The notes beneath the pieces were generated by a model that saw only the letters and a list, made by a program, of their open reading frames with translations, did no database searches and was not told the origin of the DNA. A program made the position numbers and the translations under genes. A DNA stretch of 64,000 nucleotides from Archaeoglobaceae archaeon (lineage in GTDB: Archaea > Halobacteriota > Archaeoglobi > Archaeoglobales > Archaeoglobaceae), in assembly GCA_038734275.1 (NCBI GenBank), contig JAVYOO010000002.1, positions 96,911-160,910 on the forward strand, read 5' to 3'. Every line of letters starts with the position of its first letter. Positions within the stretch are counted from its first letter, which is position 1. Shown here one piece after another: positions 9,968-17,270 of this stretch.

Positions 9968-10317
9968 ATCTGATATCTATCCATGGAAACGTTATCGGGC
10001 TTATTTATCCAAACCCTAAGCATGAGATCTTTTCCTTCTTGAACGACCTGCACAGCCGAAATCCTTTTTATGTTACAGATCTCTCTGTCTAACTCGATCA
10101 GAATATACCTCACGAAGGAGCCCTCAATGATCTCGTCCTTCTCGTATTTCAGCGCAGCCAATCTAAGGGGAATCTTATGATCTGGTTCTCTCTCAATTTT
10201 GCAGTTTTTAAGACCGATCGCAGATAGCAGTTTTCCCTCAAGGCTTTTGGTGTCCACCAAAGGACTCTCTGCCTTTCTACCCTGTTTTTTCTCTTCATGA
10301 GATTGAGAAATCACCAT
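9964..10317 (-). CDS. Unknown 117-residue protein convergent with the defence helicase
   Basis: A small, charged protein with a predicted mixed alpha/beta core (KIPLRLAALKYEKDE, FVRYILIELDREICNIKRISAVQVV) and a polar N-terminus. I do not recognise it. It has no membrane segment, zinc motif or obvious DNA-binding motif. Its 3' end overlaps the helicase stop by 4 bases. A 9-bp inverted repeat with TATA box sits directly in front of it, so it is a separately transcribed, probably repressible unit. Position suggests an accessory or control gene of the defence cassette, but that is inference. The start at 10317 fits the TATA spacing. Confidence 0.6.
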   Translation of the reverse strand: MVISQSHEEKKQGRKAESPLVDTKSLEGKLLSAIGLKNCKIEREPDHKIPLRLAALKYEKDEIIEGSFVRYILIELDREICNIKRISAVQVVQEGKDLMLRVWINKPDNVSMDRYQI

Positions 10318-10321
10318 TTTG

Positions 10322-10353
10322 AATTACCATAGTTGAATGGTAATTTTTATAAA
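10322..10353 (-). promoter_or_regulatory. TATA box and palindromic operator of the 117-aa gene
   Basis: Reading the minus strand, TTTATAAAAATTA at 10353-10341 is a TATA-like element about 28-35 bases before the start codon. It runs into a perfect inverted repeat AATTACCAT / ATGGTAATT (10322-10330 and 10337-10345, 6-base spacer) that would cover the transcription start. Such placement is classic for a repressor site in archaea. Confidence 0.5.
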
Positions 10354-10373
10354 TTCAGATCTAATTACTAATA

Positions 10374-10540
10374 TGACCAAAGTAACTGGAGTAACTTTTC
10401 CAATTCCAAAGCTTTCATCTAATTTTTTGCAATAGGTAAGATATCTTACATTCAATCCTGCCAGAGAGCTGCATTACAGAATTATCTTCTTCTGATAGAT
10501 TTTGATAGAGTTGCATGAACTTGCAGAAGAGTATCGATAA
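10374..10540 (+). pseudogene. Possible remnant of a RelE/HigB-type toxin gene
   Basis: In one frame the segment FNPARELHYRIIFF is followed by stops; one base off, LLIDFDR and then ELHELAEEYR follow before TAA 10538-10540. Taken together this resembles the core of RelE/HigB-like toxins, where a tyrosine-arginine strand (YRxxFF) is followed by a hydrophobic strand and a lysine-rich end. At least two stops and a frameshift interrupt it. The resemblance is short and could be chance. Confidence 0.25.
10436..10449. repeat. 14-bp perfect palindrome, copy 1
   Basis: The sequence GTAAGATATCTTAC reads the same on both strands. An identical copy lies 145 bases downstream in the same non-coding stretch (10318-10723), which otherwise holds only AT-rich sequence and a possible decayed reading frame. 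Confidence 0.7.
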
Positions 10541-10580
10541 GAATTCGTCTTATGATCTCTGCTGAAATCGCTTAATAATT

Positions 10581-10594
10581 GTAAGATATCTTAC
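10581..10594. repeat. 14-bp perfect palindrome, copy 2
   Basis: A second exact copy of GTAAGATATCTTAC. An AT-rich, TATA-like tract (ATTATAAAAAATTTAAAAC) follows it, so it could be an operator in front of a transcript toward the tRNA, but no gene starts there on the plus strand before L40e at 10892. Confidence 0.7.
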
Positions 10595-10723
10595 CTTTGA
10601 AATTATAAAAAATTTAAAACATCGAAAGATTTTTATATTTCGTGGGTAAAAGCTGTAATGTTGAAACTGGGAATGATAGTAACTCTAAACAGGAAAAGCT
10701 CGGTTTTAAACCTTTATAAATTA

Positions 10724-10795
10724 GCCGCCGGCGGGGTTTGAACCCGCGACCTGGTGATTACGAGTCACCCGCTCTTCCAGCTGAGCCACGGCGGC
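10724..10795 (-). tRNA. tRNA-Thr (anticodon CGT)
   Basis: The reverse complement folds as a complete cloverleaf of 72 bases: acceptor GCCGCCG pairing with CGGCGGC, D arm with GGAAGAGC, anticodon stem GGTGA/TCACC around the loop CTCGTAA, and T arm GCGGGTTCAAACCCCGC. The anticodon CGT reads ACG, threonine. CCA is not encoded and there is no intron. Its 3' end faces the defence cassette. Confidence 0.95.
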
Positions 10796-10891
10796 AGTAT
10801 TATGATCCTGTAGGCTTTCATTTTTTAAGCTTTCCGCAACAAGTTTTTATGATTTTGGAAGGGTTTATATACTCAACATAGCACTCAATTC

Positions 10892-11041
10892 ATGGCTAGA
10901 TTCCCTGAAGCTGAAGCAAGGCTCTTTAATGTAAAGATATGCATGAGGTGCAATGCAAGGAATCCGATAAAGGCAGAGACGTGCAGAAAGTGCGGATATA
11001 GAGGCCTAAGACCAAAGTCAAAAGAGAGGAAAGGCAAGTAG
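10892..11041 (+). CDS. rpl40e: 50S ribosomal protein L40e
   Basis: This 49-residue protein is a zinc-finger ribosomal protein. It carries [17 protein letters not shown] and [15 protein letters not shown], that is four cysteines in two CxxC pairs, with the basic [10 protein letters not shown] tail typical of archaeal L40e. The length is normal for archaea. A TATA-like GTTTATATACTC ends about 20 bases before the ATG. The stop codon lies next to the stop of the convergent dCMP deaminase. Confidence 0.93.
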   Translation: MARFPEAEARLFNVKICMRCNARNPIKAETCRKCGYRGLRPKSKERKGK

Positions 11042-11488
11042 TTATTCACGTGGGAAATATCTTATTTCTACTCCAGCTTCTTTGAGCAGTCTGAGTCCAT
11101 TTTTATCTGCATATTCTTTACCATAGACGACGCACTTTATTCCGGCATTTATTATAATTTTTGCACATGTTATACACGGGCAATGGGTTGAGTAAAGAGT
11201 TGCATTATCAACGCTTATACCAAACTTCGCTGCCTGTAATATCGCATTCTGTTCCGCATGCACTCCTCTGCAAAGTTCTTGTCTTTCTCCGCTCGGAACA
11301 CCAAGCTTGTCACGCATGCATCCAACTTCATCGCAGTGAGGTAAATTTGAGGGGGCACCATTATATCCAGTTGCGAGTATTCGCTTATCCTTTACAATCA
11401 CTGCTCCTACTTTCTGCCTTAAGCAAGTTGAGCGTTTTGCAATCACTTTTGCAATCTCCATAAAATACTCGTCGAGACTTGGTCGCAT
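11042..11488 (-). CDS. dCMP deaminase (ComEB family)
   Basis: Deaminates dCMP to dUMP for thymidylate synthesis. The 148-residue protein has the zinc-binding HAE at 77-79 and PCITC at 104-108, and the N-terminal [15 protein letters not shown] typical of the family. I chose ATG 11488, which lies one base after the stop of the TatD-like gene, over an 11-codon upstream extension that would run into that gene. The two minus-strand genes are therefore coupled. RNA and DNA housekeeping genes surround it; no oddities were seen. Confidence 0.92.
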   Translation of the reverse strand: MRPSLDEYFMEIAKVIAKRSTCLRQKVGAVIVKDKRILATGYNGAPSNLPHCDEVGCMRDKLGVPSGERQELCRGVHAEQNAILQAAKFGISVDNATLYSTHCPCITCAKIIINAGIKCVVYGKEYADKNGLRLLKEAGVEIRYFPRE

Positions 11489-11489
11489 G

Positions 11490-12221
11490 CTAAACACCCA
11501 AAAATTCTTTAGCGTTCTCAAAACAAACCTTTTTTGCTTCTTTCCCCAATAATTTCGCTGTGTCCGCTACGGTTGTCACCAAGTTATGACCAAAGCCTGC
11601 ATCGCTGTTGATTATACATTTATCTGTCTCAATCTCATGCAAAATCCTTACAGCGTCTTCAGGAGTTAACTTTCCAAATTGAACTGTAAGACCGATCCAA
11701 AAACCGCTTTTTGCAACAATATCTAGATTTTCGTAGTTTATGTGGTCGATCAAAGCGAGTTCTTCCGGAAAATTCAGCTTTTTTAAAATTTCTAAAGTTT
11801 TCTCTGTTAAGATTTCTTTATTTTTGCTTGGTGTGTGGATTACACACGGAATATCCTTTGCAATTGCTATCTTCAGCTGTTTTTTTAGGACTTCCTGTTC
11901 AACCTCGTTTCCAGTTTCAAGCCCTATCTCACCAAAGGCCATCCATTCGTTTGCTTCAAGGTGTTCGATCACTGTCATATAGTCCGGGGGAATACATCTC
12001 GGATGAATTCCCACAGCATGGAACATCTGTAAACCTACCAAGGAGCAACGAAAATTTTCGAACTCTTCAAGCCGTCTGAACTCATCTATGAGCGTTTGAG
12101 GAAAAAGTGGTTTTATTGGGTAAAAACAGAGACTACAAATATGCGAAACCCCGCTCTCTTTCATTTTTTTCAGTTCCGAAAGTCCAAGCCCCTCGCTATG
12201 AACATGGGGGTCGAAGAACAT
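11490..12221 (-). CDS. TatD-like metal-dependent hydrolase
   Basis: The 243-residue protein has the metal-binding pattern of TatD-family enzymes: FDPHVHSEG at the N-terminus, AVGIHPR near 90, GEIGLE with the metal-bridging glutamate near 118, CVIHTPSK near 146 and INSDAGFG near 215. The bacterial family members act as 3'-5' exonucleases or deaminase-like hydrolases; archaeal relatives of this type are mostly uncharacterised, so the substrate is unknown. It is the first gene of a two-gene unit with dCMP deaminase. Confidence 0.82.
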   Translation of the reverse strand: MFFDPHVHSEGLGLSELKKMKESGVSHICSLCFYPIKPLFPQTLIDEFRRLEEFENFRCSLVGLQMFHAVGIHPRCIPPDYMTVIEHLEANEWMAFGEIGLETGNEVEQEVLKKQLKIAIAKDIPCVIHTPSKNKEILTEKTLEILKKLNFPEELALIDHINYENLDIVAKSGFWIGLTVQFGKLTPEDAVRILHEIETDKCIINSDAGFGHNLVTTVADTAKLLGKEAKKVCFENAKEFLGV

Positions 12222-12312
12222 GAATTTTAACTACCTCTAAGTAAGATAAATCAATCGGTTTTAGATGACATTGATCGTAAAAAGATTTAAAATCATGATG
12301 AGAATTTAAAAC

Positions 12313-13320
12313 ATGGGTGCAGAGATCGGAGATCTACTTGAGAAGGAAGAAGTGGATCTCAGTTATTTTTCTGGTAGAAAGATAGCGATTGATGCTTTTA
12401 ATACTCTCTACCAGTTTATTTCAACAATAAGACAGCCTGATGGGACCCCACTTAAAGATTCACAAGGCAGAATTACTTCTCATCTTTCGGGAATTCTCTA
12501 CAGGGTAACAAACATGGTTGAAATCGGAATAAGACCTATTTTCGTATTTGACGGTGAACCACCCGATTTTAAAAAGGCTGAAATAGAAGAAAGAAAGAAA
12601 AGAAGAGCTGAAGCCGAGGAGAAGTGGGTTGTGGCAGTTCAGAGTGGGGAAGAATATGCAAAGAAATACGCTCAAGCTTCTGCAAGAGTTGACGAATTCA
12701 TAGTTGAAAGTTCCAAGAAGCTTCTGAGCTATATGGGGATTCCCTTTATTCAGGCGCCAAGCGAGGGTGAAGCTCAGGCCGCACATATGGTAAAAAAGGG
12801 GGACGCCGATTTCGTTGGTAGTCAGGATTACGATTCACTACTCTTTGGAAGTCCAAAGTTGGCAAGAAATCTTGCAATAACTGGGAAAAGGAAGTTGCCG
12901 GGAAAGAACATCTATGTTGATGTCAATCCTGAGATTATATCCCTTGAAGAGAATTTAAAAAAGCTTGGAATAACGAGAGAACAGCTCGTGGACATAGCAA
13001 TCCTCTGTGGGACTGACTATAATGAGGGGATCAGGGGGGTTGGAGCCAAGAAAGCTTACAATTTGATAAAAACATACAGAGACGTATTTAAAGCTTTAAA
13101 ATCTCTAAACGCTGAGATTGAAAATCTGGAAGCTATTAGAGACTTCTTTCTCAATCCCAAAGTTACTGACGATTACAGAATAGAATTCAAGGAGCCCAAT
13201 AAAGAAAAAGTCATTGAAATGCTCTGCGAAGAGCACGATTTTAGCAATGAGAGAGTTGAAAAAGCTCTCGAAAAGCTCAAAATAAAGCCGGCACAATTCA
13301 CATTGGAAAGGTGGTTCTGA
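12313..13320 (+). CDS. fen: Flap endonuclease 1
   Basis: A structure-specific nuclease that removes 5' flaps in Okazaki-fragment maturation and repair. The 335-residue protein shows the N-terminal active-site segment AIDAFNTLYQF, the internal acidic cluster APSEGEAQAAHM, SQDYDSLLFG, and CGTDYNEGIRGVGAKKA of the helix-hairpin motif. It ends in QFTLERWF (328-335), a canonical PCNA-interacting box. Length is standard. Its stop overlaps the next start in a TGATG junction. Confidence 0.96.
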   Translation: MGAEIGDLLEKEEVDLSYFSGRKIAIDAFNTLYQFISTIRQPDGTPLKDSQGRITSHLSGILYRVTNMVEIGIRPIFVFDGEPPDFKKAEIEERKKRRAEAEEKWVVAVQSGEEYAKKYAQASARVDEFIVESSKKLLSYMGIPFIQAPSEGEAQAAHMVKKGDADFVGSQDYDSLLFGSPKLARNLAITGKRKLPGKNIYVDVNPEIISLEENLKKLGITREQLVDIAILCGTDYNEGIRGVGAKKAYNLIKTYRDVFKALKSLNAEIENLEAIRDFFLNPKVTDDYRIEFKEPNKEKVIEMLCEEHDFSNERVEKALEKLKIKPAQFTLERWF

Positions 13321-13829
13321 TGCACGAAAGAGATTTGGATTATAAAGTGGCAATAATAACGGTTTCAACCTCGAGATTTAACAGATATGGTGCGCTAAGA
13401 GGAGTGGCAAATATACCAGAAGACGATGAGTCAGGAGTGCAAATTTTTAATGCTTTTAGGGATAAAGTAATGGATTACCTTCTTGTCTCTGATGATATAA
13501 TGCAGATCAGGTCAGCGGTTTTTGATGTTTTGAAGATTGCAGACGTATGCATAATCACGGGCGGAACGGGACTTAATCCAAGAGATCTGACGATTGAAGC
13601 TCTTGAAAATCTTTTCGATAAGAAAATCGAAGGTTTTGGGGAGATCTTCAGGATGCAAAGCTTTAAGGAAGTCGGTTATTCCGCTATACTTTCAAGAGCT
13701 ACAGCAGGTATCATCAACGGAAAAGTTGTTTTCTGTCTGCCTGGCTCAAAAAAAGCGGTTCTGCTTGGTTTAGAAATAATCAAAGCTTCTTTGAAGCACA
13801 TTCTGAGTCATGCTAAGGGTCTGGCTTAG
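13320..13829 (+). CDS. moaB: Molybdopterin/tungstopterin adenylyltransferase family protein (MoaB/MogA)
   Basis: Activates molybdopterin by adenylation before metal insertion. The 169-residue protein has the binding motif TGGTGLNPRDLT and the second glycine/proline motif LPGSKKAV, both characteristic of the MoaB/MogA fold. The ATG at 13320 shares a base with the FEN1 stop, so the two are coupled. A 3-residue longer start (GTG 13311) is possible but inside FEN1. It would serve tungsten enzymes such as the AOR in this window. Confidence 0.9.
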   Translation: MHERDLDYKVAIITVSTSRFNRYGALRGVANIPEDDESGVQIFNAFRDKVMDYLLVSDDIMQIRSAVFDVLKIADVCIITGGTGLNPRDLTIEALENLFDKKIEGFGEIFRMQSFKEVGYSAILSRATAGIINGKVVFCLPGSKKAVLLGLEIIKASLKHILSHAKGLA

Positions 13830-13986
13830 AAAAAATCCCCTTCTTTTTAATCAACCTTCTGCTACCGCAAAAAGGGCAGTATAGATTAGGAATATGCAAT
13901 GGAGCGGAATAGCTTGTTGTTCTTTTCACATCTAAGTCAAATTCTGAACCACATCTTGCACAGTAAATGTTTTCTATTTTGGTCAT
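13813..13986 (-). CDS. Small zinc-ribbon protein
   Basis: A 57-residue protein with two knuckles, CARCGSEF and CPFCGSRR, separated by about 28 residues, and a lysine-rich C-terminus. This is the layout of small archaeal zinc ribbons that bind nucleic acid or act as subunits of larger enzymes. It runs opposite to MoaB, overlapping its last 17 bases, and precedes the symporter gene on the other side. Function unknown. Confidence 0.65.
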   Translation of the reverse strand: MTKIENIYCARCGSEFDLDVKRTTSYSAPLHIPNLYCPFCGSRRLIKKKGIFSKPDP

Positions 13987-14001
13987 AAGAAAAAATTAAG
14001 T

Positions 14002-15360
14002 TTAAGCTTTAAATCTTTTCTCAAACACCGCTGTTACAAAGAATACAGCAAAGGACACAATGAGAACCCAGATGCTAATCGGAACTCCAAGTGTTGCTTT
14101 TGTGTAAAACATGGCTATTGCTGTGGAGAATCCAGCGATTAGAGTAAGGCTTGCAGAGAGCCTACCACCAATTCCGAAATGGAAAACTCCCAAAATAAGT
14201 GGAAGCTGACAAAGAAGGATCGTAGAGCTCATAACTGCCAAATCAACGATGTAAGCTGGTTTGTGGACTGCAAAGATTGCAATTGCTGAGGTTATTACAA
14301 CAACAAACAGCCTCCCCGCCAACACGCTTCTATTCTTGAGCAAATCTCTCGAGAACATCGAAGAAAGTGTGAGAACAATGGAATTTGCGGTTGTGATCGC
14401 TGCTGCGAATATGCTCATGCCAATTGCAACAGCAAGCCACTCTGGGATCATGTTTAGAAAGGTAGGGGTAACAAGATCTCTGTTTACAACTTTTGGAAAG
14501 CTTCCGTATTCAGTCAGCAACCTAAGTTGAAGTCCGAGCAGTGTCACGAGAATTGTATAGACTAAGCCGAAGAAACCGAAAAGCACAACCATTCTTCTAA
14601 GGCTTTTTTCGTCCTTAGGAATAAAGATTCTCTGAAAAACCTGTGGATTCGTCAATGCAAAGAAGAACCATGGAAGAGTGTAGGAAACAAATGTGATCGG
14701 AGTCCAAAAGGTATTTGGAACGTATAAAAGTTCTCCAAGCTTTGAAAAATCGGAATTTGCTGGAACCATGGAAGAAGCATAGAATACCGCCAGAATCGCC
14801 ATAGAAAGCATGAAAAGCCCAAAGACCGCATCAGTCCATGCAACGCTCCTTAGTCCTCCAAGAAGAGCCCAAAGAGCGATTATGACTGCCGAAAGCATTA
14901 CTCCAGCTTCAAAGCTCATGGAATTACCAAGCAAAAAAGAAATGCCAACGAATTGAATTGAAGTGTATGGAATTAAAGCTATTGCAACCACAACAGCCAT
15001 GATTTTTGCAGTAGTCTCGCCATATTTGCTCGCAATAAGGTCTCCTGGAGTTACTAAGCCTTTTTCTTTTCCCAATTTCCAGATCTTTGGAGCATAGTAT
15101 GAGAGAAGCAAAAGGGTGCCCACAAGGTAGAATAACTCAAACCCAAGAGCCCCAACTCCAGATAGATAAGTTAAGCCGACAAGACCGACCATCATGAATG
15201 CTGAATAGGTTGTTGCTGCATAGGTTAACGCAGATACAATACCGCTGACATTTCTGCCAGCTATGTAGTAATCTTCGTCTGTCGATACTTTCCTTTTTGC
15301 GAGAATCGCTATCAACGTGCCGATTATCAAATAGCTAAGCAGAGCGTAAACCATTAGCAT
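14002..15360 (-). CDS. Sodium:solute symporter (SSS family)
   Basis: A 452-residue integral membrane protein with about 13 hydrophobic segments. The N-terminal part contains EDYYIAGRNVSGIVSALTYAATTYSAFMMVGLVG, which matches the second helix of PanF/PutP/MctP-type symporters. The ATG at 15360 follows a GAGGTGG ribosome site that lies in the end of the small upstream gene. A small membrane partner precedes it, and a 20-bp palindrome overlaps the start of that partner. The substrate could be a monocarboxylate or amino acid; nothing here decides it. Confidence 0.9.
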   Translation of the reverse strand: MLMVYALLSYLIIGTLIAILAKRKVSTDEDYYIAGRNVSGIVSALTYAATTYSAFMMVGLVGLTYLSGVGALGFELFYLVGTLLLLSYYAPKIWKLGKEKGLVTPGDLIASKYGETTAKIMAVVVAIALIPYTSIQFVGISFLLGNSMSFEAGVMLSAVIIALWALLGGLRSVAWTDAVFGLFMLSMAILAVFYASSMVPANSDFSKLGELLYVPNTFWTPITFVSYTLPWFFFALTNPQVFQRIFIPKDEKSLRRMVVLFGFFGLVYTILVTLLGLQLRLLTEYGSFPKVVNRDLVTPTFLNMIPEWLAVAIGMSIFAAAITTANSIVLTLSSMFSRDLLKNRSVLAGRLFVVVITSAIAIFAVHKPAYIVDLAVMSSTILLCQLPLILGVFHFGIGGRLSASLTLIAGFSTAIAMFYTKATLGVPISIWVLIVSFAVFFVTAVFEKRFKA

Positions 15361-15361
15361 A

Positions 15362-15505
15362 TTACCACCTCGAAAATGCTATGTATGCCAAGTAAACTGC
15401 TGAAACTATGCTCCAATATAGATAAGTGGTCAGATCTAAGCTTTTTATTGCCACAAATGGAATGCACATCACTAAAACCACGATCAAACCCTCTAAAGCC
15501 TTCAT
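15362..15505 (-). CDS. Small membrane partner of the SSS symporter
   Basis: A 47-residue protein with two hydrophobic stretches, GLIVVLVMCIPFVA and YWSIVSAVYLAYIAF. It ends one base before the symporter ATG, and the symporter ribosome site lies in its last codons. Short two-helix proteins sit in front of symporters of the MctP/YhdT/PanF type in other genomes. I therefore treat it as a real gene and a likely subunit. It is too small to be caught by many gene finders. Confidence 0.7.
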   Translation of the reverse strand: MKALEGLIVVLVMCIPFVAIKSLDLTTYLYWSIVSAVYLAYIAFSRW

Positions 15506-15522
15506 CGAACGATCGTTCGATG
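15503..15522. promoter_or_regulatory. 20-bp perfect palindromic operator in front of the symporter operon
   Basis: The sequence CATCGAACGATCGTTCGATG is identical to its reverse complement. Its left end is the start codon of the 47-aa gene. On the minus strand a TATA-like CTTTTATACAG lies directly upstream (about 15537-15527), so the palindrome covers the expected transcription start. This is the layout of a TetR-type repressor site. Confidence 0.65.
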
Positions 15523-15571
15523 TTCTGTATAAAAGTTTATCGGTTTGATTTATTAAAATTAAAGTAGTTGG

Positions 15572-16459
15572 TTATCTTGAATTGTGTGCGACACCAATTA
15601 GATCGGAGATCTTGCAGTCATTTGCTCTTAAAAATGCTATTAAGCTTTCTTTTATGCTATAGAAGACTCTTTTGCTGTAATAAACCGCTGAGCCGATCTG
15701 AACAGCCTTTGCACCCGCCATTATGAATTCCAGAGCATCTTCAAAATTCGTGATTCCGCCACAGCCTATTATGGGGATTTCAAGAACTTTGTAAAGATCA
15801 TATACGGACTTCAACGCTATTGGCTTTATTGCGGGTCCGCTAACGCCTCCAGTTACATTGCTTAAAACGGGTTTTTTAGAGATTATGTCTATCTTCATTC
15901 CCGGAATCGTGTTTGAAATAGCAATCGCATCCACTCCGGCATTTTCAAGCTCTTTTGCGAGCTTAACATAATCGTGCATCACAGAAATTTTTGCAATAAC
16001 AGGTTTTTTCGTCGCTTTTTTCATTGCCTTGACGATTTCGCAAGAAAGCTCAATATCTTTTCCAATTTCTATTCCCGCTCCCTTAACATGGGGACAGCTC
16101 AAATTGAGCTCGAAAGCGTCTGCAATTTCAAAAATATCAGCCAATTTTGAAAAATCCTCTGGACTTTTTCCGTAAAGGCTTACAATTAAAGGACAGGCTT
16201 TATTAAAACTCTTAAGTTCTTCCGCAAAGATTTCCGCTGGAGGGGAAGCTAAGCCAACTGCGTTTAGCAAACCACACTTCCAGTTTATGACCGTCGGATT
16301 CTTGTAGCCTTCTCTGCCCTCAATGCTCACGGATTTCGTCACAACCGCTCCGGCATCCTCAGCAATCTCATTTAGAGAAGAAGCATAACTTCCAAGAACT
16401 CCACTTGCTAGAATTAGCGGATTTTTTAGCTTCATACCCAAGAGCTCAATTTCGAGCAT
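15572..16459 (-). CDS. pyrD: Dihydroorotate dehydrogenase, class 1B-type
   Basis: Oxidises dihydroorotate to orotate in pyrimidine synthesis. The 295-residue flavoprotein begins with ELLGMKLKNPLILASGVLG and has NLSCPHV, with the catalytic cysteine at residue 122 (class 1B uses Cys, class 2 Ser), then AISNT and the FMN-phosphate motif IIGCGGITNFEDALEFIMAGAKAVQIGSA. Class 1B needs a PyrK iron-sulfur partner, which is not adjacent here. Length is normal. Confidence 0.94.
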   Translation of the reverse strand: MLEIELLGMKLKNPLILASGVLGSYASSLNEIAEDAGAVVTKSVSIEGREGYKNPTVINWKCGLLNAVGLASPPAEIFAEELKSFNKACPLIVSLYGKSPEDFSKLADIFEIADAFELNLSCPHVKGAGIEIGKDIELSCEIVKAMKKATKKPVIAKISVMHDYVKLAKELENAGVDAIAISNTIPGMKIDIISKKPVLSNVTGGVSGPAIKPIALKSVYDLYKVLEIPIIGCGGITNFEDALEFIMAGAKAVQIGSAVYYSKRVFYSIKESLIAFLRANDCKISDLIGVAHNSR

Positions 16460-16560
16460 ATTTCAAAGAAGATCAGAAAGTTATAAGTTTGTCGATTGAG
16501 AACGAAAGATTAATATAACTCTCCATACTTGTAGCGGAAAAACGAAAAGGAGGGATAAGA

Positions 16561-16830
16561 ATGGCAGAGAATTCGGTGTTTGTTGGAAACAAACCGGTTA
16601 TGAATTATGTGCTTGCAGTATTGACGCAGTTCAACAGCGGTGCGTCAGAAGTTTCCATAAAAGCTCGTGGTAGGGCTATAAGCAGAGCAGTCGATGTGGC
16701 AGAGATCGTCAGAAAGCGCTTCTTGCCCGATGTCGATGTAAAGGATATAAAGATCTCAACCGAGCAGGTTAGCAGTGAGCAGGGGACTGCAAACGTCTCC
16801 GCAATTGAGATTACTCTTTACAGAAAGTAA
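16561..16830 (+). CDS. albA: Chromatin protein Alba
   Basis: An abundant dimeric DNA/RNA-binding chromatin protein. The 89-residue sequence has the typical opening [18 protein letters not shown], with the lysine modified in Sulfolobus Alba, and the central strand [18 protein letters not shown]. An AGGAGGGAT ribosome site is 5-9 bases before the ATG and a TATA-like tract TTAATATAAC lies further upstream. A stand-alone, presumably strongly expressed gene. Confidence 0.97.
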   Translation: MAENSVFVGNKPVMNYVLAVLTQFNSGASEVSIKARGRAISRAVDVAEIVRKRFLPDVDVKDIKISTEQVSSEQGTANVSAIEITLYRK

Positions 16831-16847
16831 ATTTTTATTTTATTTTA

Positions 16848-17270
16848 ATGATTTTTGAAATTATCGCTTTTGGGCATCCGAATATAACTGCGAGACATAA
16901 AACCACTTTTGAAATAACAAAGGACGAGGAGATCTCGAAGAGAGCGGACTGCGTTATTGGTGTTAGAGCAAGCAAAAGCATTTCTGAAATTCCGGAAGAG
17001 GCAAAAAAGCTTATAAGAGCGGGAACAAAGGTTGAAATTGAGATCTCTTTGCCGGACTATGGAATTAAGGATCATGCGGTTGGCTTCGGCGATCAAAGGC
17101 TTAGTTTTACTCATACAAAGGACATCGTCATTAGAAAGAGCAAATTTGTTTGTGGAAGAACTTTGCTGATCTCAGCAAATAAATCAGCTTTTGAGCTAAG
17201 CAGAGAACTTGTAGAGCTTTTAAAGGATAAAAAAACAGAGTTACTTATTCTTTTTAAGATTGAAGGCTAA
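16848..17270 (+). CDS. DUF371 family protein
   Basis: A 140-residue protein of a family conserved across archaea and of unknown function. Seen here: the opening IIAFGHPNITARHKTTFEITKD and CVIGVRASKSI. It lies 17 bases after alba and may share its transcript through a T-rich gap. The last 30 bases overlap the end of the convergent symporter gene. Confidence 0.75.
   Translation: MIFEIIAFGHPNITARHKTTFEITKDEEISKRADCVIGVRASKSISEIPEEAKKLIRAGTKVEIEISLPDYGIKDHAVGFGDQRLSFTHTKDIVIRKSKFVCGRTLLISANKSAFELSRELVELLKDKKTELLILFKIEG

Noticed and set aside
10724-10795. tRNA-Thr as a proven attachment site
   Set aside because: I found no repeated copy of its 3' end in the window, so I list it only as a low-interest layout observation.
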